Source: Nitrospira sp. (GTDB lineage: Bacteria; Nitrospirota; Nitrospiria; Nitrospirales; Nitrospiraceae). Taken from it: a stretch of 64,000 nt of DNA. The DNA is taken from NCBI GenBank assembly GCA_024331095.1, contig JANDJE010000008.1, positions 1-64,000 on the forward strand, in the 5' to 3' direction. Made by a program: the position numbers and the translations under genes. The notes below the pieces were generated by a model. The model was not told the origin of the DNA. It was given only the letters and a program-made list of their open reading frames with translations, and did not search any database. The number at the start of each line of letters is the position of its first letter. The stretch's first letter is position 1. Below, in pieces: positions 7,879-17,012 of the stretch.

Positions 7879-8754
7879 TTACGAAGAACGACGATTCCGT
7901 AACGGCTTAAGGATCAGACTGAACGGCGCTGCCGGAGCGGAGTGGGTCAAGGCGCCGATGGAGATACGATCCGCTCCCGCTGCGGCCATGGCGCGGACGT
8001 TTTTGAGGGTGACGCCGCCCGACACTTCCACGATCGCCCGTCCATTGATGAGACGCACCGCTCGACGGACAAGGGAGGGCGACATATTGTCCAACAGGAT
8101 GATATCGGTCTTTCCGACAAGGGCCTGTCGGACCTGAGGAAGGGATTCCGCCTCGACGATGATCGGCTTTGCCGACGGTTCGGCGGCGGCAGCCAAGCGA
8201 CAGGCGGCTCGGACGGCCTGCCGGGCGGGATGCAGGAGGGCGAGATGATTGTCTTTGATCAAGATGCCGTCCTGAAGCGACATCCGGTGGTTGACGCCGC
8301 CTCCCAGTCGAACGGCCCATTTTTGCAGCGCCCGCCACCCCGGGAGCGTTTTCCTCGTGTCCATAATCCGCACCGGATAGCCTCGAACGGCCAGACAGAA
8401 TTTTCTCGTCAAGGTCGCGATCCCGGACAGGTGTTGGAGAAAATTCAAAGCCACCCGTTCAGCTTGGAGAATAGACCGTCCGTCACCGGTTACGCGCAGA
8501 ACGATTTCCCCCTTCTTGGCCGGTTCACCGTCCCGGCGTTCCACGGTTACCGCAAGCGAAGGATCGACGGCAAGGAAGGTTTGAACAGCGGCGGACAGCC
8601 CGGCCACAACGACCGGCTCTTGCGCAACAATGACGGCCCGAGCGGGAACCGCTTGGGGGAACAGGGCGCCTGTCGTCACGTCGCCCTGGCCGAGATCTTC
8701 TTCCAACCCGATCCGAACGGCGCGCCGAATTTCCACGGCAGGGAGTCTTGTCAT
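7879..8754 (-). CDS. nadC: nicotinate-nucleotide pyrophosphorylase (carboxylating)
   Basis: Quinolinate phosphoribosyltransferase of 291 residues. It forms nicotinate mononucleotide from quinolinate and PRPP in de novo NAD synthesis. Typical motifs are LEEDLGQGDVTT near the start, NFLQHLSGIAT, the PRPP loop MDTRKTLPGWR, IKDNHLA and IILLDNM, with a C-terminal ISIGALTHSA. It sits 3 bases after valS and 3 bases before birA, so the three genes are probably cotranscribed. Confidence 0.96.
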   Translation of the reverse strand: MTRLPAVEIRRAVRIGLEEDLGQGDVTTGALFPQAVPARAVIVAQEPVVVAGLSAAVQTFLAVDPSLAVTVERRDGEPAKKGEIVLRVTGDGRSILQAERVALNFLQHLSGIATLTRKFCLAVRGYPVRIMDTRKTLPGWRALQKWAVRLGGGVNHRMSLQDGILIKDNHLALLHPARQAVRAACRLAAAAEPSAKPIIVEAESLPQVRQALVGKTDIILLDNMSPSLVRRAVRLINGRAIVEVSGGVTLKNVRAMAAAGADRISIGALTHSAPAAPFSLILKPLRNRRSS

Positions 8755-8757
8755 CGA

Positions 8758-11499
8758 TCAGCTCCCCAACATGGCCTGCAACTGTTCGTGGCTGCTGACG
8801 AGGAGAGCACGGTCGCGCGTCAAGGTCCGAAGCCGCTCCCGATGTTCCGTAATGACTTCGGGAGGAGCCTTGCTTGAAAAATCCGGATTGGCCAGTTTGG
8901 CGTCAAGCCGCGAGACCTCCTTGTCCGCCTCGGCGATTTGGTCGGTCAAGCGATCCAGCGCTTTCCCGAGATCGACGTCGTTCGAGACCACGAGGCCCAC
9001 GGACAGACCTTCCGCCACCAGGCGCAACAGTTTTCCCGCCGGCCATTCGTTCGAAGGTATCACGGCGACCGACCCACGACTCATATGAGCCAAATGATGA
9101 TGCAGGCCGCGAAGTCGATGGTGCAGATCCTGATCGACGTGGGCGACGAAAAAGGAAACCGGTTGCCCCGGCGGGTGATTCAACAGGACGCGACCGGTAC
9201 GAACCAATCCGATCGTCTGTTCAAGAAGAGCGAACTCCTGTTCAACGCCCGGCGCGATTTTCGTGACATCCGCCGTCGGGTAGGATTGCACGGCGATACT
9301 GTCTCCTTCGTGGGGAATCGTTTGCCAAATTTCCTCCGTGATGAACGGCATGAAGGGATGCAGCAGCCGCATGGTGGTTTCAAGCGTGTCGGCGAGAGTT
9401 TGTCGCGTCGTCGGGCCGTTGGGATGGGAGGCATCTTGCAACGCAGGTTTGATGAGCTCCACGTACCAATCACAGTACTCGTGCCAGATGAATTGATACA
9501 GAACCGAGGCGGCGCGATCGAATCGATAGGCCTCCAATTCCGACGAGACGGTCTGAATCGTCCGATTAAGGCGGCTCACGATCCAGCGGTCCGGGAACGG
9601 GCGCTCGCTCAGAGGAGTGGCGGTCCGAGGTCCGTTGAGATACATCAACGCAAAACGGGCGGCGTTCCAGATTTTGTTGGCGAAGTTGCGATAGCCCTCG
9701 ATCCGCTCTTCGGCCAACTTGACGTCCCGGCCAGGGGAGGCCATCGAGGCCAGGGTAAAGCGGAGAGCGTCCGCTCCATATTTGTCCATGACGTGGAGCG
9801 GATCGATCACGTTGCCCTTGGACTTGCTCATCTTTTGGCCTTCCGCGTCGCGAACCAGGGCATGGATGTACACGTCGCGAAACGGCACGTCGCCCATGAA
9901 CTTGAGTCCCATCATGATCATGCGGGCGACCCAGAAAAACAGAATGTCAAGACCGGTCACCAAGGTTGAGGTGGGATAGTAGCGTTTCAGTTCCGGCGTC
10001 TGGTCCGGCCATCCCAGAGTCGAGAAGGGCCAGAGGGCGGAGGAAAACCAGGTGTCGAGCACGTCCGGGTCGCGCATGAACCGGGAGTCGCCGCATGTGG
10101 GGCATTGAGAAGGAGCCTGTTTGGCGACGATCGGTCTGGCGCCTTGCAGGATGGTGGTCGTCGCCTCCTGTGCGATAAGATAACGGTCATTGCACGAGCG
10201 ACAGTACCAGGCTGGAATCTGGTGGCCCCACCAAATCTGGCGGGAGATGCACCAATCCTTGATGTTCCTCATCCAGCCGAGATAGTTGTTGACCCATCCT
10301 TCCGGAATAATGCGGATACGACCCTCTTCAACAACCTTGATGGCGGGATCGGCAAGCGGTTGAATCTTGACGAACCATTGGGGAGACAGATAGGGCTCTA
10401 CGACGGTCTTGCAGCGATAACATTTGCCGACGGCCATCCGGTGGTCGTCTCGTTTCACTAAGAGACCATGATCGGTCAACAGTTGGACGATTGTGGTTCG
10501 CGCTTTCTGAACGGGCAGTGTCGCCAGGGCCGAGGCAACATCGGAATCAACGCCCGCTTTCATCATCAAAGCATGGTCCAGCAACGCCCGGTGGTCAAAA
10601 AGAGCAAGCCGCGGCAGCCCGTGCCGTTCGCCGGCCTCATAGTCATTGAAATCATGGGCCGGGGTGATCTTGACGGCGCCGGTTCCGAACTCAAGATCGA
10701 CCAAAATGGAGTCTCCGACAATGGGAATCTCCCGCTCGGTCAGCGGCAAGCGGATCTTCTTGCCAATGAGATGGCGATAACGAGGATCGTCGGGATGGAC
10801 GGCAACCGCCGTATCGCCAAGCATCGTTTCAGGCCTGGTGGTGGCCACGACCAGAGTGGTGGCAGGATCATCAGCCAGTGGATATTTGATGTGATAGAGG
10901 GTTCCCTTGACTTCTTCATGTTCAACTTCAATATCCGAGAGGGCGGTGAGACAACGTGGACACCAATTGATCAGTCGTTCGCCTCGGTAAATCAGCCCGT
11001 CCTCGTACAGCCGGACGAAAACCTCGATGACGGCTCTGGACAGTCCTTCGTCCATCGTAAATCGCAACCGGTCCCAGTCGCAGGATTCGCCGAGCTGCCG
11101 TTGTTGATTGATGATCGTGTTGCCCGACTCGGCTTTCCATTGCCAGACCCGTTCGATGAATCGATCTCGGCCGAGGGCTTCGCGCGAGAGTCCTTCCGCC
11201 AGCAGTCGTTTTTCCACGACGTTTTGCGTGGCAATGCCGGCGTGGTCGGTTCCCGGAAGCCAGAGGGTATTGCGCCCCTGCATCCGACGCCATCGGATCA
11301 GAATATCCTGGAGCGAATGGTTCAGCGCGTGGCCGACGTGGAGCGAACCGGTCACGTTCGGCGGCGGGATGACAATGCAGTAGGGCTCTCCGGGATGGTC
11401 GATCGACGGATGAAAGTATCGCTTCTCGATCCAAAACCGAGACCAGCGTGGTTCGACGGCCTTGGGATCGTATGTTTTACTTAATTGGGGCACGGTCAT
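8758..11499 (-). CDS. valS: valyl-tRNA synthetase
   Basis: Class I aminoacyl-tRNA synthetase of 913 residues. It has HVGH (the HIGH signature) at 54-57, a CP1 editing domain (about 180-390), KMSKS at 556-560, an anticodon-binding helical bundle and the C-terminal coiled coil typical of ValRS (about 845-913). AAGGA lies about 9 bases before the ATG. First gene of an operon with nadC and birA. Confidence 0.98.
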   Translation of the reverse strand: MTVPQLSKTYDPKAVEPRWSRFWIEKRYFHPSIDHPGEPYCIVIPPPNVTGSLHVGHALNHSLQDILIRWRRMQGRNTLWLPGTDHAGIATQNVVEKRLLAEGLSREALGRDRFIERVWQWKAESGNTIINQQRQLGESCDWDRLRFTMDEGLSRAVIEVFVRLYEDGLIYRGERLINWCPRCLTALSDIEVEHEEVKGTLYHIKYPLADDPATTLVVATTRPETMLGDTAVAVHPDDPRYRHLIGKKIRLPLTEREIPIVGDSILVDLEFGTGAVKITPAHDFNDYEAGERHGLPRLALFDHRALLDHALMMKAGVDSDVASALATLPVQKARTTIVQLLTDHGLLVKRDDHRMAVGKCYRCKTVVEPYLSPQWFVKIQPLADPAIKVVEEGRIRIIPEGWVNNYLGWMRNIKDWCISRQIWWGHQIPAWYCRSCNDRYLIAQEATTTILQGARPIVAKQAPSQCPTCGDSRFMRDPDVLDTWFSSALWPFSTLGWPDQTPELKRYYPTSTLVTGLDILFFWVARMIMMGLKFMGDVPFRDVYIHALVRDAEGQKMSKSKGNVIDPLHVMDKYGADALRFTLASMASPGRDVKLAEERIEGYRNFANKIWNAARFALMYLNGPRTATPLSERPFPDRWIVSRLNRTIQTVSSELEAYRFDRAASVLYQFIWHEYCDWYVELIKPALQDASHPNGPTTRQTLADTLETTMRLLHPFMPFITEEIWQTIPHEGDSIAVQSYPTADVTKIAPGVEQEFALLEQTIGLVRTGRVLLNHPPGQPVSFFVAHVDQDLHHRLRGLHHHLAHMSRGSVAVIPSNEWPAGKLLRLVAEGLSVGLVVSNDVDLGKALDRLTDQIAEADKEVSRLDAKLANPDFSSKAPPEVITEHRERLRTLTRDRALLVSSHEQLQAMLGS

Positions 11500-11580
11500 A
11501 GATTGGTATCCTTCCGACGGTTTTTGAAGCGGGGCGGCATCTTAGCATGGATCGATGCCGTCGGAAACGGAGCAGGCTGC

Positions 11581-11611
11581 TTGTGACCCTGTCCGGCCTA
11601 TGCTATACAAT
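11581..11611 (+). promoter_or_regulatory. sigma70-type promoter
   Basis: TTGTGA, 17-base spacer, then TATACAAT. It lies about 45 bases upstream of the small basic protein gene at 11655. Recognised by eye. Confidence 0.5.
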
Positions 11612-11654
11612 CGCCGTCACCGAGAGTTCAATTCTTTTATCGCAGGGAGAGGGC

Positions 11655-11774
11655 ATGGCACGAGGACGCGAGAAGGATCGAAAAACGAGAAAGAAACACC
11701 GAAAAAACGTGAAACGGCTGAAGGCGCTGGCCAAGACTCGCCGCGCGGCGGCAAAGCGAGGAAAGAAAGGATAG
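11655..11774 (+). CDS. very basic 39-residue protein
   Basis: Small protein beginning MARGREKDRK. About half its residues are Lys or Arg, without hydrophobic core or cysteines. GGGAGAGGG ends one base before the ATG and a good promoter is present upstream, so expression is likely. The composition resembles nucleic-acid-binding tails or small ribosome-associated peptides, but I recognise no family. It lies divergent from valS and convergent with the CheY-like gene. Confidence 0.6.
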   Translation: MARGREKDRKTRKKHRKNVKRLKALAKTRRAAAKRGKKG

Positions 11775-11789
11775 AAAAAGAGAGGCGTT

Positions 11790-12923
11790 TCAGTCGGGAT
11801 CGGTCAGCCGCTTGAGTTCGGCCTTGATGTGCCGTTCGGCGAGTTCAGGAACCACCTGTTGGACCGATCGGTCGATCGTTTCTTGAGCGATCGACCGGAC
11901 GATGGCATCGACCTGCGACATCACCCGCTGGGTTACCGTCGATTGCACTTCGTCTTTGATGGTCTGATCCATCGCCTCAATGCGCGCGCGAAGCAGTTCG
12001 GACGTCTGTTCGCGCAGAGCGATTTCGGCGCGGTCGGTGATCCATTGGTCGAGCTTCTCTTTGATCAAAAGACCGGCCGTGTCGGAAGCGGCTTGTCGGA
12101 TAAGCGGTTCGCTCTGCGCCAGTTCTTTTCCCACCAGAGAGGGGAGTCCTTGTGAAATTACCGGTTGGATGAGCGGAGCCATCCGATCGGCCGACAACAT
12201 CTCGCCAAGCCTTGTTCCCACTTCGCGTTCGATCATGGGCTGCATATGACGGGCGAGCGTTTCTTCGACCATGCGGGGCAGGATCTCGGCGAAACGACTC
12301 TCGATTTCTTTGACGGTGGATTGCAGAATTTGGTCGAAAAAGCCTTTTATCGCGTCTTGAGGACCGGCGGAAGACGACGCGATTGAAATGGAAGGCTGTG
12401 ACGGTTCATGCTGAGTCACGACTTGTTCTCCTTGCCGATCGGAAGAAACGTTCAAAACGGGCGTTACCACATCGTTTGCCCGATCGGAATCGGTCGAGGC
12501 GGCCGTCGGCGGCCATGTTCGCCGCTTGAGACTCGCACCGTTCCGCGCAAGATGATGCCGCTCGAGCGTTGTCCTGATGGCACCGAGGAGTTCATCGGCT
12601 TGAACCGGTTTGTTCAGGCAAGCGGTCACGCCCAAGGATCGAAGATGTTCTTCATCGGGATGGTCGGCCGAATTGATCAGCGAAATCAGTCTGGTCTCCG
12701 ACAAGTGTTCCAGCTTATGAATTTCTCGACAAAATCCCGAGAACGTCATGTGATCGAGATGATAGTCCGCGATGATGATCGCGGGATTGGTGCGTCTGGC
12801 GGCCTCCAACGCGGCCGGGCCGTCTTGAAATCCCAGGACTTCAAACCCCTCCGGCGCCGAAATCTGCTCGACCATCCGACGCACGGCGGGACTGCTGTCA
12901 ACGATGAAAATGGGAGCCGACAT
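11790..12923 (-). CDS. CheY-like response regulator with long helical C-terminal region
   Basis: 377 residues from the ATG at 12923; this start gives a normal receiver N-terminus (MSAPIFIVDSS), while an extension to 12974 adds an atypical tail. The receiver domain (1-120) has the phospho-acceptor in IIADYHLDH and the conserved lysine in LNKPVQ. A polar linker (about 125-190) leads to about 185 residues of near-continuous amphipathic helix with repeated hydrophobic heptads and short motifs such as VVPELAERHIKAELKRL at the end. No DNA-binding or enzymatic output domain is visible. Similar receiver-plus-helical-tail proteins act in motility or polarity in other bacteria; the function here is unknown. 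Confidence 0.75.
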   Translation of the reverse strand: MSAPIFIVDSSPAVRRMVEQISAPEGFEVLGFQDGPAALEAARRTNPAIIIADYHLDHMTFSGFCREIHKLEHLSETRLISLINSADHPDEEHLRSLGVTACLNKPVQADELLGAIRTTLERHHLARNGASLKRRTWPPTAASTDSDRANDVVTPVLNVSSDRQGEQVVTQHEPSQPSISIASSSAGPQDAIKGFFDQILQSTVKEIESRFAEILPRMVEETLARHMQPMIEREVGTRLGEMLSADRMAPLIQPVISQGLPSLVGKELAQSEPLIRQAASDTAGLLIKEKLDQWITDRAEIALREQTSELLRARIEAMDQTIKDEVQSTVTQRVMSQVDAIVRSIAQETIDRSVQQVVPELAERHIKAELKRLTDPD

Positions 12924-13056
12924 GGGTGTTCTCAGGTTGTGTTCGAAGCTAACAGTGAGGGTAGGCTTTGTCAAGAAAACCGCGGTTTGGCTCGTGCGCG
13001 GACGTCACGCGCCGCGTTGAAGCGGCGACGGATTTTACGCGCGGACGGATGACGGA

Positions 13057-13800
13057 ATGACACGAGACGATCTGTCCATACGAGTCGTCTTCTTCGACGC
13101 GGCCGGCACGCTGTTTCGCGTACGCGGGTCGGTCGCCGAGATTTATCTCCGATACGCCGTCCGGTTCGGTTTTCAGCAGAAAGCCGATTCTCTTATCTCG
13201 ATCAAGGAAGCGTTCGGCCGGGCTTTTCACGAGGCCCCGCCGCCGGTCTTTGCGACGACGGAACCGGCTCAACTCAAGCAAAGCGAGCGGTTGTGGTGGT
13301 TCGACATCGTCCACAACGTGTTCTACCGCGTCGGCATGTTCGAACGGTTCGACGATTTTTTCGACCGTGTCTTTGAGGTCTTTGAAGATCCCGCCTCGTG
13401 GGAGCTCTTTCCGGAGACGCTACCGACGCTGGCGCGATTGAAGGAGCGGGGGCTGGAATTGGGAATCATCTCGAATTTTGACTCGCGCCTGTTTTCGGTC
13501 ATGCGAGGACTGGGGATCGCCGATTTGTTCGATACGGTGACGATTTCCAGCCTGGCGCAGGCGGCGAAACCGGCCTCCAAGATTTTTCAACTGGCCCTGA
13601 ACAAACATGCCGTTGATCCGGAAGAGGCGTTGCACGTGGGCGACAGTGTGCGGGACGACTTGGAGGGAGCCCGTCGATCCGGTCTGCACGCCCTTTTGTT
13701 GGATCGAGAAGGCATGCACAGGGATCATAGGGACGATGCCGTGCGAACCTTGGACGAAGTGATGGAGCGGCTCGGCCGGGATTATAAGAATCGGAAGTGA
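13057..13800 (+). CDS. HAD-superfamily hydrolase (subfamily IA)
   Basis: 247-residue haloacid-dehalogenase-type phosphatase. Motif I is FFDAAGTLF, with the DxxGT pattern instead of DxDGT; motif II is IISNFD, motif III the KPASKIF lysine, and motif IV HVGDSVRDDLEGA. An alpha-helical cap follows motif I. DxxGT occurs in HDHD3-like and some dehalogenase-like members, so the substrate class is open. It faces the sirtuin gene convergently. Confidence 0.85.
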   Translation: MTRDDLSIRVVFFDAAGTLFRVRGSVAEIYLRYAVRFGFQQKADSLISIKEAFGRAFHEAPPPVFATTEPAQLKQSERLWWFDIVHNVFYRVGMFERFDDFFDRVFEVFEDPASWELFPETLPTLARLKERGLELGIISNFDSRLFSVMRGLGIADLFDTVTISSLAQAAKPASKIFQLALNKHAVDPEEALHVGDSVRDDLEGARRSGLHALLLDREGMHRDHRDDAVRTLDEVMERLGRDYKNRK

Positions 13801-13837
13801 GAGAAACGGTTCTCGTGCTCGATCGATCGGAACGTCT

Positions 13838-14578
13838 TCATCCGTCGCCAAGAAACCGCGGCACCACGTCTTTCGCCCGCCCGCGCAACGAGACATCGGC
13901 GAGATCGGTCTGCGGCGTCTCGTCGGGATTGATTTCCCCCACGAACGCTCCCGCTTGCTTGGCGATGGCGGCGAAACCGGCCGCCGGATAGACCACGCCG
14001 GACGTTCCGATGATCAACAACACGTCGCAGGAACGAAGCACGTCATGGCAACGGGCCATGTCCGTTGGATCGAGCGATTCTCCGAACCAGACGATGTGAG
14101 GTCTTAGAAGACCGGCGCATCCGGCGCAGGAGGGGAGAATCTTGATCGGCACTGATCGGTCCTCCTCGACGCGCCCGCATTGAGTACAATGGACCATCCA
14201 GATATTGCCGTGAATCTCGGAGAGCTTGCGGGAGCCGGCCTCCCGATGCAACCCGTCCACGTTTTGCGTAATCAACCAAAACCGCTCGTGTCGTTTTTCC
14301 AGCTCGACCAGGGCGTAGTGAGCGTCATTCGGACGGATGGCGGCGATGAGTCCTCTCCGCCAGTTGTACCATTCCCAGACCAGGCGCGGGTCTCGCTCAA
14401 ACGCTTCGGGTGTGGCCAGTTCCTCGGCGCGATAGGTTCGCCAGAGGCCGCCCGCTCCTCGAAAGGTGGGGACGCCGCTGTCGGCGGAAATGCCGGCTCC
14501 GGTCAAAACGACGATCGCTCGCGCCTCGATGAGCCGGCGCTTAAGGAGAGTGAGATCCGATGACGGTCTCCCGGTCAT
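13838..14578 (-). CDS. cobB: Sir2-family NAD-dependent protein deacylase
   Basis: Sirtuin of 246 residues that removes acyl groups from protein lysines using NAD. It has the NAD-binding GAGISADSGVPTFRG, ITQNVDGLHREAG with the catalytic His, and a four-cysteine zinc site CTQC...CAGC. Length and motif order match bacterial CobB. The RAEELATPEAF segment, where class III enzymes carry Tyr and Arg for succinyl binding, has Ala-Thr-Pro-Glu; deacylase preference is not assigned. Confidence 0.92.
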   Translation of the reverse strand: MTGRPSSDLTLLKRRLIEARAIVVLTGAGISADSGVPTFRGAGGLWRTYRAEELATPEAFERDPRLVWEWYNWRRGLIAAIRPNDAHYALVELEKRHERFWLITQNVDGLHREAGSRKLSEIHGNIWMVHCTQCGRVEEDRSVPIKILPSCAGCAGLLRPHIVWFGESLDPTDMARCHDVLRSCDVLLIIGTSGVVYPAAGFAAIAKQAGAFVGEINPDETPQTDLADVSLRGRAKDVVPRFLGDG

Positions 14579-14641
14579 GATGCAGGCTGTGATGCAAGCT
14601 TATGGTGCGCGGGCACGATGCTGCGTCCCGCCGCGCTCCAT

Positions 14642-14649
14642 GCTATAGT
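14642..14649 (+). promoter_or_regulatory. extended -10 promoter
   Basis: TGCTATAGT gives TGn plus a TATAGT -10, 36 bases before the ATG at 14685. No good -35 is seen. Confidence 0.4.
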
Positions 14650-14684
14650 ACCGTCACTTCCAGCGCAACAAACGGAGTCTCTTG

Positions 14685-16049
14685 ATGAAACAGATCCTCG
14701 TCGTCGGTGCGGGGTCCGTCGGTGGATACTTCGGTGCCCGTCTGGCCCAACAGCATCCCCATGTCTCTTTCTTGCTGCGGCCCAAGACGCTCGCGGCGGT
14801 TGTCCAACGGGGCCTGACCGTTCGGAGTGCGACCGGGTCCTTCACCGTGCGGCCTCAAGCCTCCTCGGATGCCAGGAACCTTCCCGTTCCGGACCTGATC
14901 ATCCTGGGAGTCAAGGCTTACGACCTTGACGAGGTGATGGATCAGATCGAGCCCGTCTTGACGGACAAGACGGTGATTCTGACTCTCCAGAACGGGATCG
15001 AAACGGAAAATCGCATACTGGATCGGTTTCAACGGGATTGCGTCGTCGGGGGAGTGGCCTATATCTATTCCAAAATCGCCGAACCGGGCGTGATTGAGCA
15101 TTATAAGCGAGGCGCCGTGGCGATCGGCGAATTGATGGGACACGAGAGTCCTCGCCTGCTGGCGATTCGCGACCTCTTTGCCGCCGCCGGCATTCCCTGC
15201 CATCTTGCAAAGGATATCCGGCGAACGAAGTGGGAAAAGATGTGCTGGAACTGTGTCTTCAATCCCATCACGGTCTTGATCAACGACCGCGTCGCCCTGG
15301 CGTTGGATCATCCGGAGATGATGGGGGTTATCCGGCAAGTGGTCGGAGAGGTGGCGGCGGTCTCGGCGGCGTTAAAAGTGCCCTTGCCCCCGGACATGCC
15401 GGAACGGGTCGTGAAGGCGACGCAGGAAATTCGCGATATCCACACGTCCATGTATGATGATTGGGCGGCGGGACGCCGGACCGAAATCGACGCCTTAAAC
15501 GGGTATATCGTCAAAAAGGGGCGCGAACTCGGCATTCCCACGCCGGTGAATGAAGCGCTCACGGCGATGATCAAGACTCTGACGGAGAAAGAACGGACCG
15601 GCCCAGGGCGAGTTCGCATCGAAGGCGCGGTCGTGCAACCGGTATCGTTCGATCACACGGCCATTGCGGCCCTGCCGGCCGAGCATCACGTGGATGTTTC
15701 GACCGCTATGCCCGGCGCAACGGGGCGAGGCGTTCGGCTGAGAGGCTTGCTCGACGTTCCGGCGCTGGCCGTTGACGCGGATCATGTCACCGTTCACTCG
15801 GCGGATGGAACCTATTCGGCCTGTCTGACGTTGCGGCAGGCTATAGACTACGGCATTCTCGTGTATGAACTGGAAGGAGCGCCGTTGCCCGCGTCGAAAG
15901 GCGGACCGTTTCGCCTGATCACTCCCGGCTTGGGCGATCTCTGCGCCAACGTGAAGGGGGTGGGGCGGATTGAAATCACCAAGGGGCCGGGCCGCGACAC
16001 GAGGCAAACGACTTGTCCCCCGGAGATTCAGACCGGAGACCGAACATGA
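14685..16049 (+). CDS. 2-dehydropantoate-2-reductase-like protein fused to a molybdopterin-fold domain
   Basis: 454 residues; the ATG at 14685 has GGAG 7 bases upstream. Residues 1-305 are a complete ketopantoate reductase: GAGSVGGYFGARL (NADP binding), ILGVKAYD, LQNGIE, the KWEKMCWNCVFNP helix with catalytic Lys and Asn, and the C-terminal AGRRTEIDALNG. Residues about 308-425 look like a short sulfite-oxidase-type molybdopterin domain (EGAVVQPVSF, RGVRLRGLLD, YELEGAPLPASKGGPFRLITPG). The molybdenum-ligand cysteine expected in the first strand block is replaced by Ser339/Thr340. The reductase half could serve coenzyme A synthesis or an unrelated hydroxyacid; the second half may have no cofactor. 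GTG/TTG starts just upstream are less likely. Confidence 0.8.
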   Translation: MKQILVVGAGSVGGYFGARLAQQHPHVSFLLRPKTLAAVVQRGLTVRSATGSFTVRPQASSDARNLPVPDLIILGVKAYDLDEVMDQIEPVLTDKTVILTLQNGIETENRILDRFQRDCVVGGVAYIYSKIAEPGVIEHYKRGAVAIGELMGHESPRLLAIRDLFAAAGIPCHLAKDIRRTKWEKMCWNCVFNPITVLINDRVALALDHPEMMGVIRQVVGEVAAVSAALKVPLPPDMPERVVKATQEIRDIHTSMYDDWAAGRRTEIDALNGYIVKKGRELGIPTPVNEALTAMIKTLTEKERTGPGRVRIEGAVVQPVSFDHTAIAALPAEHHVDVSTAMPGATGRGVRLRGLLDVPALAVDADHVTVHSADGTYSACLTLRQAIDYGILVYELEGAPLPASKGGPFRLITPGLGDLCANVKGVGRIEITKGPGRDTRQTTCPPEIQTGDRT

Positions 16050-16101
16050 CGGGGGCTCCCACCTACGCGACGTGTAAGCTCTGACTTTGTCAAGGTTGTC
16101 G

Positions 16102-16866
16102 ATGGCCGACCGGATAGAGCGGATCGTGGCCCTCGGCGCGAGCAATTTGACGAGGGGCTTCCACACGATCGTCGCCTCGGCTCGGTCGGTCTGGGGGCCG
16201 GAAGTCGAAGTCTTCGCGGCACTCGGTCACGGACGATCATACGGAGCCCCGAGCCGGTTTCTCATTCGCACCTTGCCCGGTATTCTCAAGTCCGGTCTGT
16301 GGCACGAATTGGAACGACAACCCAGGAAGATCACCAGAGGGCTGGTCACCGACGTCGGCAACGATATTCTGTACGGGTTTCCCGTCGAACGCATAGTGGG
16401 ATGGGTCGAAGAAGTCCTGGTTCGCCTCGGTCGCACCACACAGGATATCGTGCTGACCGGGCTCCCGCTCGCCTCAATCCGCCGCCTGACGACTCTCAAG
16501 TTTCTGGCCTTTCGCACGGTCTTGGTGCCGTCTTGTCGGCTCTCGCTGGCGCAAGTTCTCGATCGGGCGGAGCAAGTCAACGGAGGAATGGCCTTGTTGG
16601 CTGCGAAGTATGGCGTGGAGTTTTTCCCGTTGAACCCGGCCTGGTATGGATTCGACCCCATCCACATTCGACCATGGCTCTGGCGTTCGGCCTGGCGGCA
16701 AATTCTGGGGGTTACGCTGGACGCGCAAGGGGATCGAGGATCGATGCTCGAGGCCGCGAGGCTTTATTTCATGCGGCCTGAGCACCGCTGGTTATTCGGC
16801 AGAGAGCAGGTCACGCGGCAATCGGGCGTCGTGCTCCGCTCTGGGGGACGGGTATGGTTGTACTAG
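16102..16866 (+). CDS. SGNH/GDSL-hydrolase-like protein
   Basis: 254 residues from the ATG at 16102 (AAGG about 8 bases upstream). It shows the spaced blocks of SGNH hydrolases: a serine block ALGASNLTRG at the N-terminus, a GxND-like block TDVGNDILYG near 90, and the Asp-x-x-His block YGFDPIHIRP near 185. No signal peptide. Family membership is inferred from the three blocks; the substrate is unknown. It follows the fusion gene by about 50 bases on the same strand. Confidence 0.55.
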   Translation: MADRIERIVALGASNLTRGFHTIVASARSVWGPEVEVFAALGHGRSYGAPSRFLIRTLPGILKSGLWHELERQPRKITRGLVTDVGNDILYGFPVERIVGWVEEVLVRLGRTTQDIVLTGLPLASIRRLTTLKFLAFRTVLVPSCRLSLAQVLDRAEQVNGGMALLAAKYGVEFFPLNPAWYGFDPIHIRPWLWRSAWRQILGVTLDAQGDRGSMLEAARLYFMRPEHRWLFGREQVTRQSGVVLRSGGRVWLY

Positions 16867-17012
16867 GCGCTCAACTCAACAGACTAAAAAATCATCTCGT
16901 TCGGCAACAGTAGCGGCGATGAAGCCTGAAGAACGGTGCCGACCGGCCGTGGCGAACGGACAGCGCATGACCTGCTTGCTATTTGGAGAGGTAAAAGGGT
17001 AAGAATCCTCAC

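Noticed and set aside
10468-11484. 338-residue frame on the + strand
   Set aside because: Antisense to valS, whose identity is certain.
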